A DNA stretch of 64,000 bases from Corynebacterium sp. (lineage in GTDB: Bacteria; Actinomycetota; Actinomycetes; Mycobacteriales; Mycobacteriaceae), in the NCBI RefSeq assembly GCF_030532715.1, contig NZ_JAUNKO010000005.1:62001-126000 (forward strand). The letters run 5' to 3'. Positions 1 through 9,054 of the stretch are shown here, in pieces. A program made the position numbers and the translations under genes. Numbering within the stretch: position 1 is the first letter of the stretch; the number at the start of each line of letters is the position of its first letter. The notes under the pieces are model-generated. The model saw nothing but the letters and a program-made list of their open reading frames with translations. It did not search any database and was not told where the DNA came from.

Positions 1-434
1 GCGCCATTGTGCGCGGGCAAGCCACGGTTGCAGACAACGCGCGAATCACCGGCCGCGCTTGCGTGCAAGGCACGGCGACGATCACGGATCACGCGCTTAT
101 CGACGGCCGCGCCCACATCCATGGCAGCGCCCGTATCGGCGATCACGCCACCATCACCGAACGCGCAAAGGTATTCGGTGATGCGGTGGTGTCCGATAAT
201 GCATATATCGCCGGATTTGCGGAAATTGCCGCGCGTAATCATTACCTAGTAATTCAAAACTTCCCGAGCTTTGAGGGGCAATCTATTACTGTGTATCGTG
301 ACCGCAATGGTAATGCGATAATCCGCCATGGCAATTCCGAGAATTCATTGGACCAGCTGCGGGAAAACAACGAAAGTCAAATTAGGCAGTTGGTTAACCT
401 TCTTGAAACACTGACGGCGAGGTGGGCCAACTAG
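1..434 (+). CDS. Hexapeptide-repeat (left-handed beta-helix) protein, 5' end outside window
   Basis: The reading frame is open from the first bases of the window, so the start lies upstream and this is the C-terminal part of a longer protein. The visible 5' half has imperfect hexapeptide repeats of the [LIV]-G-x4 type (for example ARITGRA, ARIGDHA, AKVFGDA, AYIAGFA), typical of left-handed parallel beta-helix proteins such as acyl- or acetyltransferases and carbonic-anhydrase-like proteins. The last 60 residues leave the repeat pattern and look like a small beta-rich and then helical tail. No catalytic residue can be assigned. It ends 4 bp inside the convergent gene that follows. The fold is clear; the function is unknown. 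Confidence 0.7.
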   Translation, partial: AIVRGQATVADNARITGRACVQGTATITDHALIDGRAHIHGSARIGDHATITERAKVFGDAVVSDNAYIAGFAEIAARNHYLVIQNFPSFEGQSITVYRDRNGNAIIRHGNSENSLDQLRENNESQIRQLVNLLETLTARWAN

Positions 435-1063
435 TCCATTGCCCTGCCGAGAAATGCTGCGAGGCGCACGGTAGGACCGGCATCCGCTGGCGGGGTGACC
501 GCAGGTTCGAAAGGCACCCCGTGTTCGTGGCCACGGTAATCATTGCTGATGAGTTTCGGGACGACGGTCATTGCACGCTCCGCAACGGTTGGGTCCGGCA
601 CCTCCACCGATTGCCCAGTTGACTTGGCCAAGTCATAGCCGTGGCACAACACTTCGCTGAGGTACAAAACTACCGTCTCGGCGCCGCTGAGCGTGACTCC
701 CCACGGCATTGGATAGTCACGATCCAGCTTTTCATCGGTCCAATGCTTCCTCGTCGCATTGGCGAGTTCCCGCCAGGCTGCGGCCCATTGCTGGGGTGTT
801 TTTCCATCGATGGTGCCGGCAGTAATCTCTTCGAGTACGGCGACTTTTGCGTTCGGATCCAAGACCTCAGATCCGTACGGGTTTTCGCCCAGCACGGGCA
901 ATTGGGCGATCACATTTCCCACTTGCATGAGGTGGCTTAACAGGCCTCGCACCGTGAATTCCTCGCAGGGAGTCTGCGCATCCAAATCCGCCGTGGTGGT
1001 ATTGCCAATCAGCTGCTCCACCCAGTCTTGGGCTTGCCACAATTCATTTCGATAATCTTGCAT
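431..1063 (-). CDS. TIGR03086-type / mycothiol-dependent maleylpyruvate isomerase N-terminal domain protein
   Basis: A 210-residue protein when started at the ATG at 1063, where the four-helix DinB-like domain begins (MQDYRNELWQAQDWVEQL). The open frame extends 25 codons upstream but without recognisable homology. The segment LLSHLMQVGN and the later EVLCHGYDLA carry the two His positions expected for the divalent metal site of DinB/MDMPI proteins. In actinobacteria such proteins are thought to be mycothiol-dependent metalloenzymes or detoxification proteins; the substrate here is unknown. It is divergent from a WYL regulator, only 63 bp away, so that regulator may control it. Confidence 0.75.
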   Translation of the reverse strand: MQDYRNELWQAQDWVEQLIGNTTTADLDAQTPCEEFTVRGLLSHLMQVGNVIAQLPVLGENPYGSEVLDPNAKVAVLEEITAGTIDGKTPQQWAAAWRELANATRKHWTDEKLDRDYPMPWGVTLSGAETVVLYLSEVLCHGYDLAKSTGQSVEVPDPTVAERAMTVVPKLISNDYRGHEHGVPFEPAVTPPADAGPTVRLAAFLGRAMD

Positions 1064-1126
1064 GGTTACCAAAGCTATCGATGAATAGTGACAAAGCCTG
1101 TCACGGTCGCGTGAGGAAATAATCCC

Positions 1127-2086
1127 ATGAAAGAGCAACGCCTTGGAGAGATTACCCGCATGCTGCGCGGAAACGACAAGCTCACGGTGTCGATACTCGC
1201 GGAACGCTGCCAGGTGTCAAGGCGAACAATCTTGCGGGATTTGCGACGCCTACAACGGCGCGGCGTGCCAATCATTACGGAACAGGGGCCCCATGGCGGG
1301 GTCTCCATACTTCCCGGTTGGACCCCGCCGATCGAACAATTGACGGATAGTGAGCTGGTGGCATTTATGCTTCCCGGGGGTACACACATGGCTGCGGAAC
1401 TCGGCCTTAGCAAACAGTTTCATAGCGCGCGCGGCAAGATGGAGGGGCGTCTTTCCCCTGCGCAAAGCCGCAAGGTGGGATTATTGCAAGATCGGTTGCT
1501 GGTGGTGCCCAACGGTTGGAAGCAGCCTAAAGAGACCCCACCCGTCTTGCGTGACTTATTTTTGGCGGTGGCGTCCGATTGTTTGATTGAGGTGAATTAT
1601 CAGGCGTTGTGCCAGCCGCCGGCGGTGCGAGTTTGCGAACCGCTGGGGCTGGTGCTGGCCAATATCACGTGGTACTTGCTGGCCCGCAAAGTTCCTTCGG
1701 GAGACATTCGGACATATCGCGCGGACCGAATTCTTACCGTAACCCGAACACGGCGGCGATTTGAACGCAATCCGGCGGAGAACATCGCGGATATTTGGCG
1801 GGCCCAGCAACGCCGGTATTCCACTGGTTCGCTAGCCGCCAAGGTGTTTACGAAACCCGCCGCGGTGGACACGGTTGAGTTTTGCTTACGCATTATTGGT
1901 GACACGCCGTGCATTACTGCGGACGCCGAAAACGATGGCTTTTTGGTCACCGCAACCGTGCGCTCGTTGGCTTCCGCAGCTGGGATGTTGTCTGGTTTCG
2001 GCGAGGCAATCGAAGTGCTAGACCCGCCGGAGCTCCGCGCGCGGATCGCGGAGCTGGCACGCCAGAACCTTGACGTATACGGTTAG
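1127..2086 (+). CDS. WYL-domain HTH transcriptional regulator (YafY/DeoR-like)
   Basis: A 319-residue regulator. Residues 1-55 form a winged helix-turn-helix (KLTVSILAERCQVSRRTILRDLRRL). A WYL domain lies at about residues 140-205, with the pattern ITWYLLARK in place of the classic WYL triad and the downstream R-x-Y-R-x-D-R (IRTYRADRI). A C-terminal WCX-like region follows. WYL domains sense nucleic acid or nucleotide ligands in several families. A good ribosome site (GAGGAAAT) lies 6-7 bases before the ATG. It is divergent from the MDMPI-like gene, its likely target, and ends overlapping the stop of cobN by 4 bp. Confidence 0.85.
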   Translation: MKEQRLGEITRMLRGNDKLTVSILAERCQVSRRTILRDLRRLQRRGVPIITEQGPHGGVSILPGWTPPIEQLTDSELVAFMLPGGTHMAAELGLSKQFHSARGKMEGRLSPAQSRKVGLLQDRLLVVPNGWKQPKETPPVLRDLFLAVASDCLIEVNYQALCQPPAVRVCEPLGLVLANITWYLLARKVPSGDIRTYRADRILTVTRTRRRFERNPAENIADIWRAQQRRYSTGSLAAKVFTKPAAVDTVEFCLRIIGDTPCITADAENDGFLVTATVRSLASAAGMLSGFGEAIEVLDPPELRARIAELARQNLDVYG

Positions 2087-5000
2087 CGGTCCTCGAGCTT
2101 GCCCTCCATGTCTAGGAAAGTGTTGCGTAGCAATTCCGTAGCCTCCGGTGAGGGCTTTTCCCACAATCCGCGATCCGCCGCCTCGATTAGGCGTTCAGAA
2201 ATATCGCGGAGTGCCCAGGGGTTGGATTGTTCGAAGAATTCCCTGTTGGTGGGATCCCCAACGTAGGTTTCGGTGAGGGTTTCGTACATCCAATCGTCCA
2301 TGAGGCCGGTGGTGGCGTCGTAGCCGAAGAGATAGTCGACGGTAGCGCTCATTTCAAACGCGCCTTTGTAACCATGGTTGCGCATCGCCGCAATCCAGCG
2401 CGGGTTGACCACGCGGGCGCGGAACACGCGGCGGGATTCTTCGTGGAGGGTGCGGGTGCGTACGGTTTCCTGGCGGGTGGAATCACCGATAAAGGCGTCG
2501 GGGTCGGAACCCGTCAGGGCGCGCACTGTGGCGACCATGCCGCCGTGGAATTGAAAGTAGTCGTCCGAGTCGGCGATGTCGTGCTCCCGAGAATCCACGT
2601 TTTTGGCGGCGACTTGGATGCGCTTGTATGCGGCTCGCATATCGTCGGCCGCTTCTACCCCATCGATGCCGCGGCCGTAGGCGTAGCCGCCCCACGTGGT
2701 GTAGACGGCGGCGAGGTCTTGATCGTCCCGCCAATTGCCGGATTCGATCAATTGCAACAAGCCCGCCCCGTAGGTGCCTGGTTTGGAGCCGAAGATGCGG
2801 CGGATATGTTCCCCACCATCATCGTGCGCATGGGCGCGAACGTAGTTTTGGTCGAGGGGCTCGTCTAGGCGTGCGACGAGTTGCACGGCGTCGTCAAGCA
2901 GGGCAAGTACGTGCGGGAACGCGTCGCGGAAAAATCCGGAAATGCGGACTGTGACATCGATGCGAGGTCGGCCGAGTTCGGCGAGCGGTATTACTTCGAG
3001 GTCCGTGACGCGGCGGGAGGCTTCGTCCCAGACGGGGCGCACACCAAGCAAGGCGAACACCTCGGCAATGTCGTCTCCGGAGGTGCGCATCGCGGAGGTG
3101 CCCCACACGGACAAGCCGACGGATTTGGGGTACGCACCTTCGTGATCCGCTTGGTAGCGCTCCACCAGCGAATCCGCCAGCAGTTGGCCAGTTTCCCACG
3201 CTAACCGGGATGGCAGCGACTTTGGGTCGACAGAATAGAAATTGCGGCCGGTGGGCAGCACGTTGATGAGGCCGCGCATCGGAGAACCAGACGGGCCAGC
3301 CTCGATAAAGCCGCCGTTTAGGGCGTGCAATACTTGGTCGATTTCGCGGGGGGTTTGCGCAAGCCTTGGGATGATTTCCAGTGCCGCGAATTCCAAAATT
3401 CGTGCGACCTCGTCGTTGGGCGAGATCTCGGGGATGATCGACGTGTCCCATCCCGCGGCGTCGAGGGCGGTGAGAAGTTCGCGGGCTTGTTGTTCGGCGG
3501 CGTCGACACGCGCCTTGGACTCGTTCCCTTGTTCGGAAAGGCCGAGGGCTTCGCGTAAGCCAGCTACGGCGCGCTCCCCGCCCCAGAGTTGGCGGGCGCG
3601 GAGCATGGCGAGCACCAGATCGACGCGCATCTCGCCGGAGATTTCCTCGCCGAGGATGTGTAGGCCGCCGCGGATGGCTACGTCCTTGATTTCGCATAGC
3701 CAACCGTCAATGTGCATCAGCATGTCATCGAACACGTCTTCGGCGGGGCGTTCGTCCCAGCCAAGGTCGCGGTCCATCTTCGCCGCCGTCAGCAATGTCC
3801 AAATCTCCTGGCGGATTGCGGGCAGCTTCGCCGGGTCCATCGCTGAAATGTTCGCATGTTCATCCAACAATTGTTCGAGTCGGGTGATATCGCCGTAGCT
3901 TTCGGCCCGCGCCATCGGCGGGATCATATGATCCACCAGGGTTGCGTGCGCGCGGCGCTTCGCCTGAGTGCCCTCCCCCGGATCGTTGACCAAGAACGGG
4001 TACACCAGCGGCAGTTCGTCAATCGCCGCGTCGGAATAGCATTCGGCGGACAAGCCCACCGTCTTCCCCGGTAACCACTCCATGTTGCCGTGCTTACCCA
4101 TGTGCACGATCGCGTCCGCGCCGAACACTTCCCGCAGCCAGTAGTAGGTGCCTAGGTAGTGGTGGTTCGCGGGGAGGTCCGGGTCGTGGTAAATCCCCAC
4201 CGGGTTTTCTCCAAACCCGCGCGGCGGCTGCACCATCACCACCACATTGCCGAACATCAACCCGGCGATATACAGCTCGCCGGTGTCAGGGTGCACGTAA
4301 TGCGTGCCGGGCGCCTCCCCCCAATGCTCCTGCATTTCCTCCTGCATATCCTTTGGCAGCGTGGCGAAAAACTCCGCGTATTGGTCCTTGCTCAGTTTCA
4401 GCGGGTTCGTCGCCAGTACCTCATCGGTGAGCCATTCGGGGTCGTGCCCGCCAGCGTCGATGACAGCGTGCATGAACGCGTCGCCATCCATGTCCGCATA
4501 GCCAGGGATCGGCGCGTCCCCAAGGTTGTAGCCAGCTGCCTCCATCGCCCGCAGCACCCGCAGCGTGGAGGCGGGCGTATCCAAGCCCACGGCGTTTCCG
4601 ATGCGGGCGTGCTTCGTTGGATACGCCGACAACATCACCACGATCTTCTTCTCGGAATTATCCAAGTGCCGCAACCGGGCGTGCCGGTAGGCAATGCCCG
4701 CCAGCCGCGCACACCGTTCTGGGTCTGGGACGTAGGAAATCAGGCCGTCCTCGTCATGCTCCTTGAAGGAAAACGGTACGGTAATCAGCCGGCCATCAAA
4801 CTCCGGCACCGCCACCTGGGTCGCCACATCTAGTGGGGTCAACCCATCGTCGTTGTCGTCCCACTCATGACGCGGGGACGTTAACGCCAAGCCCTGAATG
4901 ATTGGAATGTCCAGCGCGGCGAGTTGGGCTACGTCCCATGCCTCATCGTCACCGCCAGCCTGCGCGGTTGCGGGTTTCGTGCCGCCCGCCGCCAGTACGG

Positions 5001-5637
5001 TAGTAATAGCAACATCCACTGTGGCTAATTCAGCCAACAACTCTGCGGGTGCCTGCCGCAACGACGCCGTGAAAATCGGCACCGCGCGAGCCCCACGGGC
5101 TTCAATCGCATCGCACAACGCCTGGATATAGGCGGTGTTTCCAGCGAGGTGTTGCGCACGGTAGTAGAGGACGGCGATGCGGGGTGTGGCGTCGGCAAGC
5201 GGGGCGTGAGCACGCTCCAGGAAACCCCACATGGGCATGTGCTCCGGGGCGTCAAAACCCAAGCCGGTGAGCAGCACTGTATCGGAGAGGAAGCGATACA
5301 AGTGCTCCAAGTTTTTCGCCCCACCCTCCGCGAGGTACGTGTGTGCGGTGGTGACAACGCCTGCGGGCACGGTGGAAAGCTCGGTCAGCTCCGCGTCCAC
5401 CGCCAACTCCCCGGACACCACAACGACGGGTTTTCCGGTAGCGAGCACCCGCTCCAAGCCCTGCTCCCAGGCGCGTTTACCGCCCAGCAAACGCACGATA
5501 ATAAGTTCGCATTCGGCGAGGTAGCTGTCTAAAAGTTCGTCGCTGAGCAACGTTGGGTTCGCAAACCGATACGAAGCATGTGCGGCGGCTTTGGCAGACA
5601 GCAAATCGGTGTCGGAAGTGGACAGCAGTAGGAACAT
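2083..5637 (-). CDS. cobN: Cobaltochelatase subunit CobN
   Basis: This 1184-residue protein matches the usual length of the large subunit of the aerobic cobaltochelatase, which inserts cobalt into hydrogenobyrinic acid a,c-diamide using ATP with CobS and CobT or ChlI/ChlD-like partners. The hallmark motif HMGKHGNMEWLPGK is present at about residues 510-520, within the CobN/BchH-type core. The CobS/CobT or ChlD/ChlI partners are not in this window. The gene is divergent from cobG, with 165 bp between the starts. Cobalt chelation is the step after ring contraction and methylation in the aerobic route, so it fits the neighbouring cobG-H-IJ-K-M-L genes. Confidence 0.96.
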   Translation of the reverse strand: MFLLLSTSDTDLLSAKAAAHASYRFANPTLLSDELLDSYLAECELIIVRLLGGKRAWEQGLERVLATGKPVVVVSGELAVDAELTELSTVPAGVVTTAHTYLAEGGAKNLEHLYRFLSDTVLLTGLGFDAPEHMPMWGFLERAHAPLADATPRIAVLYYRAQHLAGNTAYIQALCDAIEARGARAVPIFTASLRQAPAELLAELATVDVAITTVLAAGGTKPATAQAGGDDEAWDVAQLAALDIPIIQGLALTSPRHEWDDNDDGLTPLDVATQVAVPEFDGRLITVPFSFKEHDEDGLISYVPDPERCARLAGIAYRHARLRHLDNSEKKIVVMLSAYPTKHARIGNAVGLDTPASTLRVLRAMEAAGYNLGDAPIPGYADMDGDAFMHAVIDAGGHDPEWLTDEVLATNPLKLSKDQYAEFFATLPKDMQEEMQEHWGEAPGTHYVHPDTGELYIAGLMFGNVVVMVQPPRGFGENPVGIYHDPDLPANHHYLGTYYWLREVFGADAIVHMGKHGNMEWLPGKTVGLSAECYSDAAIDELPLVYPFLVNDPGEGTQAKRRAHATLVDHMIPPMARAESYGDITRLEQLLDEHANISAMDPAKLPAIRQEIWTLLTAAKMDRDLGWDERPAEDVFDDMLMHIDGWLCEIKDVAIRGGLHILGEEISGEMRVDLVLAMLRARQLWGGERAVAGLREALGLSEQGNESKARVDAAEQQARELLTALDAAGWDTSIIPEISPNDEVARILEFAALEIIPRLAQTPREIDQVLHALNGGFIEAGPSGSPMRGLINVLPTGRNFYSVDPKSLPSRLAWETGQLLADSLVERYQADHEGAYPKSVGLSVWGTSAMRTSGDDIAEVFALLGVRPVWDEASRRVTDLEVIPLAELGRPRIDVTVRISGFFRDAFPHVLALLDDAVQLVARLDEPLDQNYVRAHAHDDGGEHIRRIFGSKPGTYGAGLLQLIESGNWRDDQDLAAVYTTWGGYAYGRGIDGVEAADDMRAAYKRIQVAAKNVDSREHDIADSDDYFQFHGGMVATVRALTGSDPDAFIGDSTRQETVRTRTLHEESRRVFRARVVNPRWIAAMRNHGYKGAFEMSATVDYLFGYDATTGLMDDWMYETLTETYVGDPTNREFFEQSNPWALRDISERLIEAADRGLWEKPSPEATELLRNTFLDMEGKLEDR

Positions 5638-5802
5638 GTTTTCGGCGATGTCTTTCTCTTCAGGGGGGTTCGCGCCCCTTGACCAACGGGTTTGCGTCCC
5701 GCGGTGGGTCTGGCTGTAACAATGGCGCGACCGCCCGGAATTCCACCGAGTTCCACCGCAAGCGTCATAGGTAGCCTACCGGAGCGGACTAAGCTGAACT
5801 CC

Positions 5803-6936
5803 ATGACCACCTCAATGCTTTCCGAGTCCTACCACCTCGGTGACCGCGACCGCAGCGACGGTTGCCCCGGCGCGCTGCGCATGCACGCCGCAGAAGATGG
5901 CTTGATCGGCCGCATTCGAATCCCCGGAGGGCAGCTCACCCCAGCAATCTGGGAAACTCTCGCCGACCTCGCCGATACGTTCGGCGATGGGGATATTCAC
6001 GTCACCTCGCGCGGCAACCTGCAGATTCGCGGCATCGCGGACGCGGCGGGGTTTTCCGAAGCGGTGCGCGAACACGGTCTGCTGCCCAGCCCGGCACATG
6101 ACCGCATGCGCAATATCATCGTTTCCCCGTTAGGTTTTGACGTGCACCCGCTGGTGGCCGAATTGGATGCGGCGCTGTTGGCATCCGACACTGTAGCTAC
6201 CCTGTCGGGTCGCACCTTGTTCGGCATCGACGCTGGTGAAGGCGATATCGTTGCACACAATGTGGATTTCGGCGTGGTGGCGGGGCAACGCTTCCATATC
6301 GTGCTTGGTGGGCAACTCACCGGCGCATCCTGTGCGCGGGAGGAGGCTGTCGGCGCGCTGGTGGGGCTGGCGCAGGCGTGGGCTGAGCGGCGGGGCAGCG
6401 CGTGGCGGGTCAACGAGCGCCCAGAGCTGCACGGGGAACTCCTTGCCACGGTACGCACCACACCTGAAACCCCGCCAGAATTTTCGAATCCGCCGGGGCG
6501 TCCGATTGGGTGGTTGGATATTGATGGCCGCGTCCACCTCGGCGCCGGCTTGCGGTTCGGCGTGCTGTCCAGCCAGCTTGCCCGCATGATTGCCGTGGTG
6601 GGCGCGCCGGTGACGGTGACGCCATGGCATTCGCTGGTGATTCATTCCTTGTCGGAGTCGATTGCGGAGCAGGTGGTTCGCGTCCTTGCCCCCCTTGGCC
6701 TGATTTTTGACATCAACTCGTCGTGGTTGCGCGTGACCGCTTGCACGGGTTTGCCGGGCTGCGCGAAGTCCCCGGCTAACACCCGTGACGACGCCGCCCA
6801 CTACATTGCGTTGGGCGAGGTGGAAGACGGGCTCGTGCACTTCTCTGGTTGCGAACGTAGGTGCGGTCACCCGCTTGGTGAATATACGGATTACCTGGCT
6901 GTAGGCAACAACGAGTACGAAGTGGGCCGAAGGTAG
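5803..6936 (+). CDS. cobG: Precorrin-3B synthase CobG (nitrite/sulfite reductase family)
   Basis: A 377-residue protein when started at the ATG at 5803 (MTTSMLSESYH); the longer frame upstream has no conserved sequence. It has the ferredoxin-dependent nitrite/sulfite reductase half-domain and the cluster ligands Cys314-x5-Cys320 (CTGLPGC) and Cys350-x3-Cys354 (CERRC), which bind a 4Fe-4S cluster. CobG is the O2-dependent enzyme that makes precorrin-3B before ring contraction and marks the aerobic cobalamin pathway. It leads the plus-strand operon cobG-cobH-cobIJ, with 10 bp to cobH. Confidence 0.92.
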   Translation: MTTSMLSESYHLGDRDRSDGCPGALRMHAAEDGLIGRIRIPGGQLTPAIWETLADLADTFGDGDIHVTSRGNLQIRGIADAAGFSEAVREHGLLPSPAHDRMRNIIVSPLGFDVHPLVAELDAALLASDTVATLSGRTLFGIDAGEGDIVAHNVDFGVVAGQRFHIVLGGQLTGASCAREEAVGALVGLAQAWAERRGSAWRVNERPELHGELLATVRTTPETPPEFSNPPGRPIGWLDIDGRVHLGAGLRFGVLSSQLARMIAVVGAPVTVTPWHSLVIHSLSESIAEQVVRVLAPLGLIFDINSSWLRVTACTGLPGCAKSPANTRDDAAHYIALGEVEDGLVHFSGCERRCGHPLGEYTDYLAVGNNEYEVGRR

Positions 6937-6946
6937 GCTACTGAGA

Positions 6947-7594
6947 ATGCACACCTACATCACAGACGGCAATGAGATTTACCGTCGTTCGTTTGCCATG
7001 ATTCGCGCGGAATCCGACCTTTCCGCGTTTGATTCAGACCAGGCACAAGTTGCCGTTCGGATGATCCACGCGGCGGGGCAAACCGATTTAGCTGCGGATA
7101 TTGCGTTTTCCGCGGGGTTGGTGCCCGCCGCGCGCACCGCGTTGCGTGCCGGGGCGCCTATTTTTACCGATGTGAACATGGTTGCCTCTGGGGTGACGCG
7201 CAAACGCTTGCCCGCCGACAACGAGGTGCTGTGCCTGCTTCAGGACGCCCGCGTTCCCGACCTCGCGGCCCGGCTTGGCACCACACGGACCGCCGCAGCT
7301 GTCGAACTCTGGGCCGATCGTTTGGAAGGTTCCGTGGTGGCGATTGGAAACGCCCCGACCGCATTGTTTCATTTGCTTAACTGGTTGGCCGCCGATCCGG
7401 CGCGCCCCCGCCCCGCCGCAATCGTAGGCATCCCGGTGGGTTTTGTGGGGGCCGCGGAATCGAAGGTTGCGCTTGCGAACGAGGCTGTGCATTTGGGCAC
7501 GGAGTTCCTCACGGTGCATGGTCGCCGCGGGGGTTCCGCCATTACTTGTGCCGCCCTGAATGCGTTGGCTACGCAGCAGGAAATCCTGGCATGA
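6947..7594 (+). CDS. cobH: Precorrin-8X methylmutase CobH
   Basis: This 215-residue protein starts with the family signature Y-I-x-D-G-x-x-I-Y-R-x-S-F and has the typical CobH/CbiC length. It moves a methyl group from C11 to C12 of precorrin-8x to give hydrogenobyrinic acid. The conserved tract near residue 60 (VPAARTALRAGAPIFTDVNMV) matches the family core. Its stop overlaps the start of cobIJ in an ATGA arrangement, which implies translational coupling. Confidence 0.95.
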   Translation: MHTYITDGNEIYRRSFAMIRAESDLSAFDSDQAQVAVRMIHAAGQTDLAADIAFSAGLVPAARTALRAGAPIFTDVNMVASGVTRKRLPADNEVLCLLQDARVPDLAARLGTTRTAAAVELWADRLEGSVVAIGNAPTALFHLLNWLAADPARPRPAAIVGIPVGFVGAAESKVALANEAVHLGTEFLTVHGRRGGSAITCAALNALATQQEILA

Positions 7595-9054
7595 CCGGGC
7601 ACCTGATTGGCGTGGGCGTGGGGCCCGGCGATCCTGAACTCGTGACGGTGGCCGGTGCCCGCGCGATTACCGAAGCCGATGTTGTGGCTTATCATGCGCG
7701 CCCCGGTGGGGCCTCCACTGCGGCGCGGATTGCGCAACCGTATTTCCGTGAGGGGCAGGTCCACGAGCTGTTGCGCTACCCTGTCACCACTGGCGTCACG
7801 GACCACCCGGGCGGTTACGCGGGTGCGATGGCTGACTTCTACGTGGAGGCTGTATCTCGTCTCCAATCGCATCTGGACGCCGGGCGTTCCGTGTGCGTGC
7901 TCGCCCTCGGTGACCCCATGCTGTATAGCTCTTACCAGCATTTGCACCGCCAACTCGCGGACCACTACCCGACTCGCGTTATTCCCGGTGTACCTTCGTT
8001 GACTGCCGCGGCGTCGGAGCTTGGCAAACCTTTGTCCGAGGAGGACGAAGTGTTGACCGTGTTGGCGGGCACCCTCGACGAGGCTGAGTTGGTGCGTCGC
8101 CTTGCTGACACCGATGCCGCCGTGGTCATGAAACTCGGCCGCACGTTCGAAAAGGTGCGGCGGGCGTTGGTGGCCGCAGGGCGAGCGGAGGAAGCGTACG
8201 TGGTGGTGCGTGTCGGCATGGAGGGCAGCTATTCCACCCCAGTGCTCGCCGCCGATGCCGAGAGTATTCCGTATTTTTCTGTGGTGGTGGTTCCCTCCCC
8301 GAAGCATCATCGCCCCGCGCCGTCTGGTGAGGTGGTGGTACTTGGGCTGGGGCCCGGCGCCGCCCGTTGGACCACTCCGGAAGTCACCGCTGAGCTGCGG
8401 CAAGCTACGGATATTGTGGGGTATTCCACCTATGTGAATCGGGTGCCTGTGCGGTCTGGCCAGCGCCGACATTTGTCGGATAACAAGGTGGAGGCTGAGC
8501 GCGCGGCGATGGCGTTGGACTTGGCGAAGCGCGGGCGTCGAGTAGCGGTGGTTTCTTCGGGCGACCCTGGGGTGTTTGCGATGGCGGCCGCGGTGCTCGA
8601 AACTGCTGACGATGACCAGTGGCGTGATGTGCCGGTGCGCGTGATTCCGGGGATGACTGCGGCGCAGGCCGTGGCAAGCCGGGTGGGCGCGCCGCTGGGC
8701 CATGATTTCGGCATGATTTCATTGTCTGACCGGTTGAAACCTTGGTCGCAGGTGGAGAAACGTATTCGTGCGTTAGCCGGCGCGGACATGGCGTTTGCCG
8801 TGTATAACCCGGCGTCGAAGCAGCGCCGCGAGCAGGTGGTGCGGTTGCGCGAAATCGTACTGGAGTACCAGTCGCCGGACACGCCGGTGGTGGTGGCGCG
8901 CGCGGTGGGTTCGGCTGAGGAACGCGTGACTGTTACCACGTTGGCCGAGTTTGATCCCACCGTGGTGGATATGCGCACCATGCTCATTGTTGGCGCGAGT
9001 ACTACCCGTGCGTACGGCACGCGGGTGTTCACTTCCCGAACCTACAAAGGTTAG
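7591..9054 (+). CDS. cobIJ: Fused precorrin-2 C20-methyltransferase / precorrin-3B C17-methyltransferase (CobIJ)
   Basis: A 487-residue bifunctional protein, started at the ATG at 7591 that overlaps the cobH stop. Residues 1 to about 240 form the CobI methyltransferase: the tetrapyrrole methylase motif GVGVGPGDPELVT is at the N-terminus and ALGDPMLYSS lies near residue 110. Residues from about 245 form CobJ: GLGPGAARWTTPE opens the second domain, followed by VVSSGDPGVFAMA and a GMTAAQA segment. Both use S-adenosylmethionine. The CobI-CobJ fusion is known from mycobacteria and relatives. It ends converging on the HNH gene with overlapping stops. Confidence 0.94.
   Translation: MTGHLIGVGVGPGDPELVTVAGARAITEADVVAYHARPGGASTAARIAQPYFREGQVHELLRYPVTTGVTDHPGGYAGAMADFYVEAVSRLQSHLDAGRSVCVLALGDPMLYSSYQHLHRQLADHYPTRVIPGVPSLTAAASELGKPLSEEDEVLTVLAGTLDEAELVRRLADTDAAVVMKLGRTFEKVRRALVAAGRAEEAYVVVRVGMEGSYSTPVLAADAESIPYFSVVVVPSPKHHRPAPSGEVVVLGLGPGAARWTTPEVTAELRQATDIVGYSTYVNRVPVRSGQRRHLSDNKVEAERAAMALDLAKRGRRVAVVSSGDPGVFAMAAAVLETADDDQWRDVPVRVIPGMTAAQAVASRVGAPLGHDFGMISLSDRLKPWSQVEKRIRALAGADMAFAVYNPASKQRREQVVRLREIVLEYQSPDTPVVVARAVGSAEERVTVTTLAEFDPTVVDMRTMLIVGASTTRAYGTRVFTSRTYKG

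Noticed and set aside
2227..2868. 213-residue plus-strand frame inside cobN
   Set aside because: An antisense shadow of cobN without a ribosome site or conserved sequence.
5638..5802. Cobalamin riboswitch between cobN and cobG
   Set aside because: The B12-box and its core helices could not be recognised by eye. Only a covariance model search could settle it.
7369..8703. 444-residue minus-strand frame opposite cobH/cobIJ
   Set aside because: It is an antisense shadow of well-supported genes, rich in His, Arg and Gly, with no family match.
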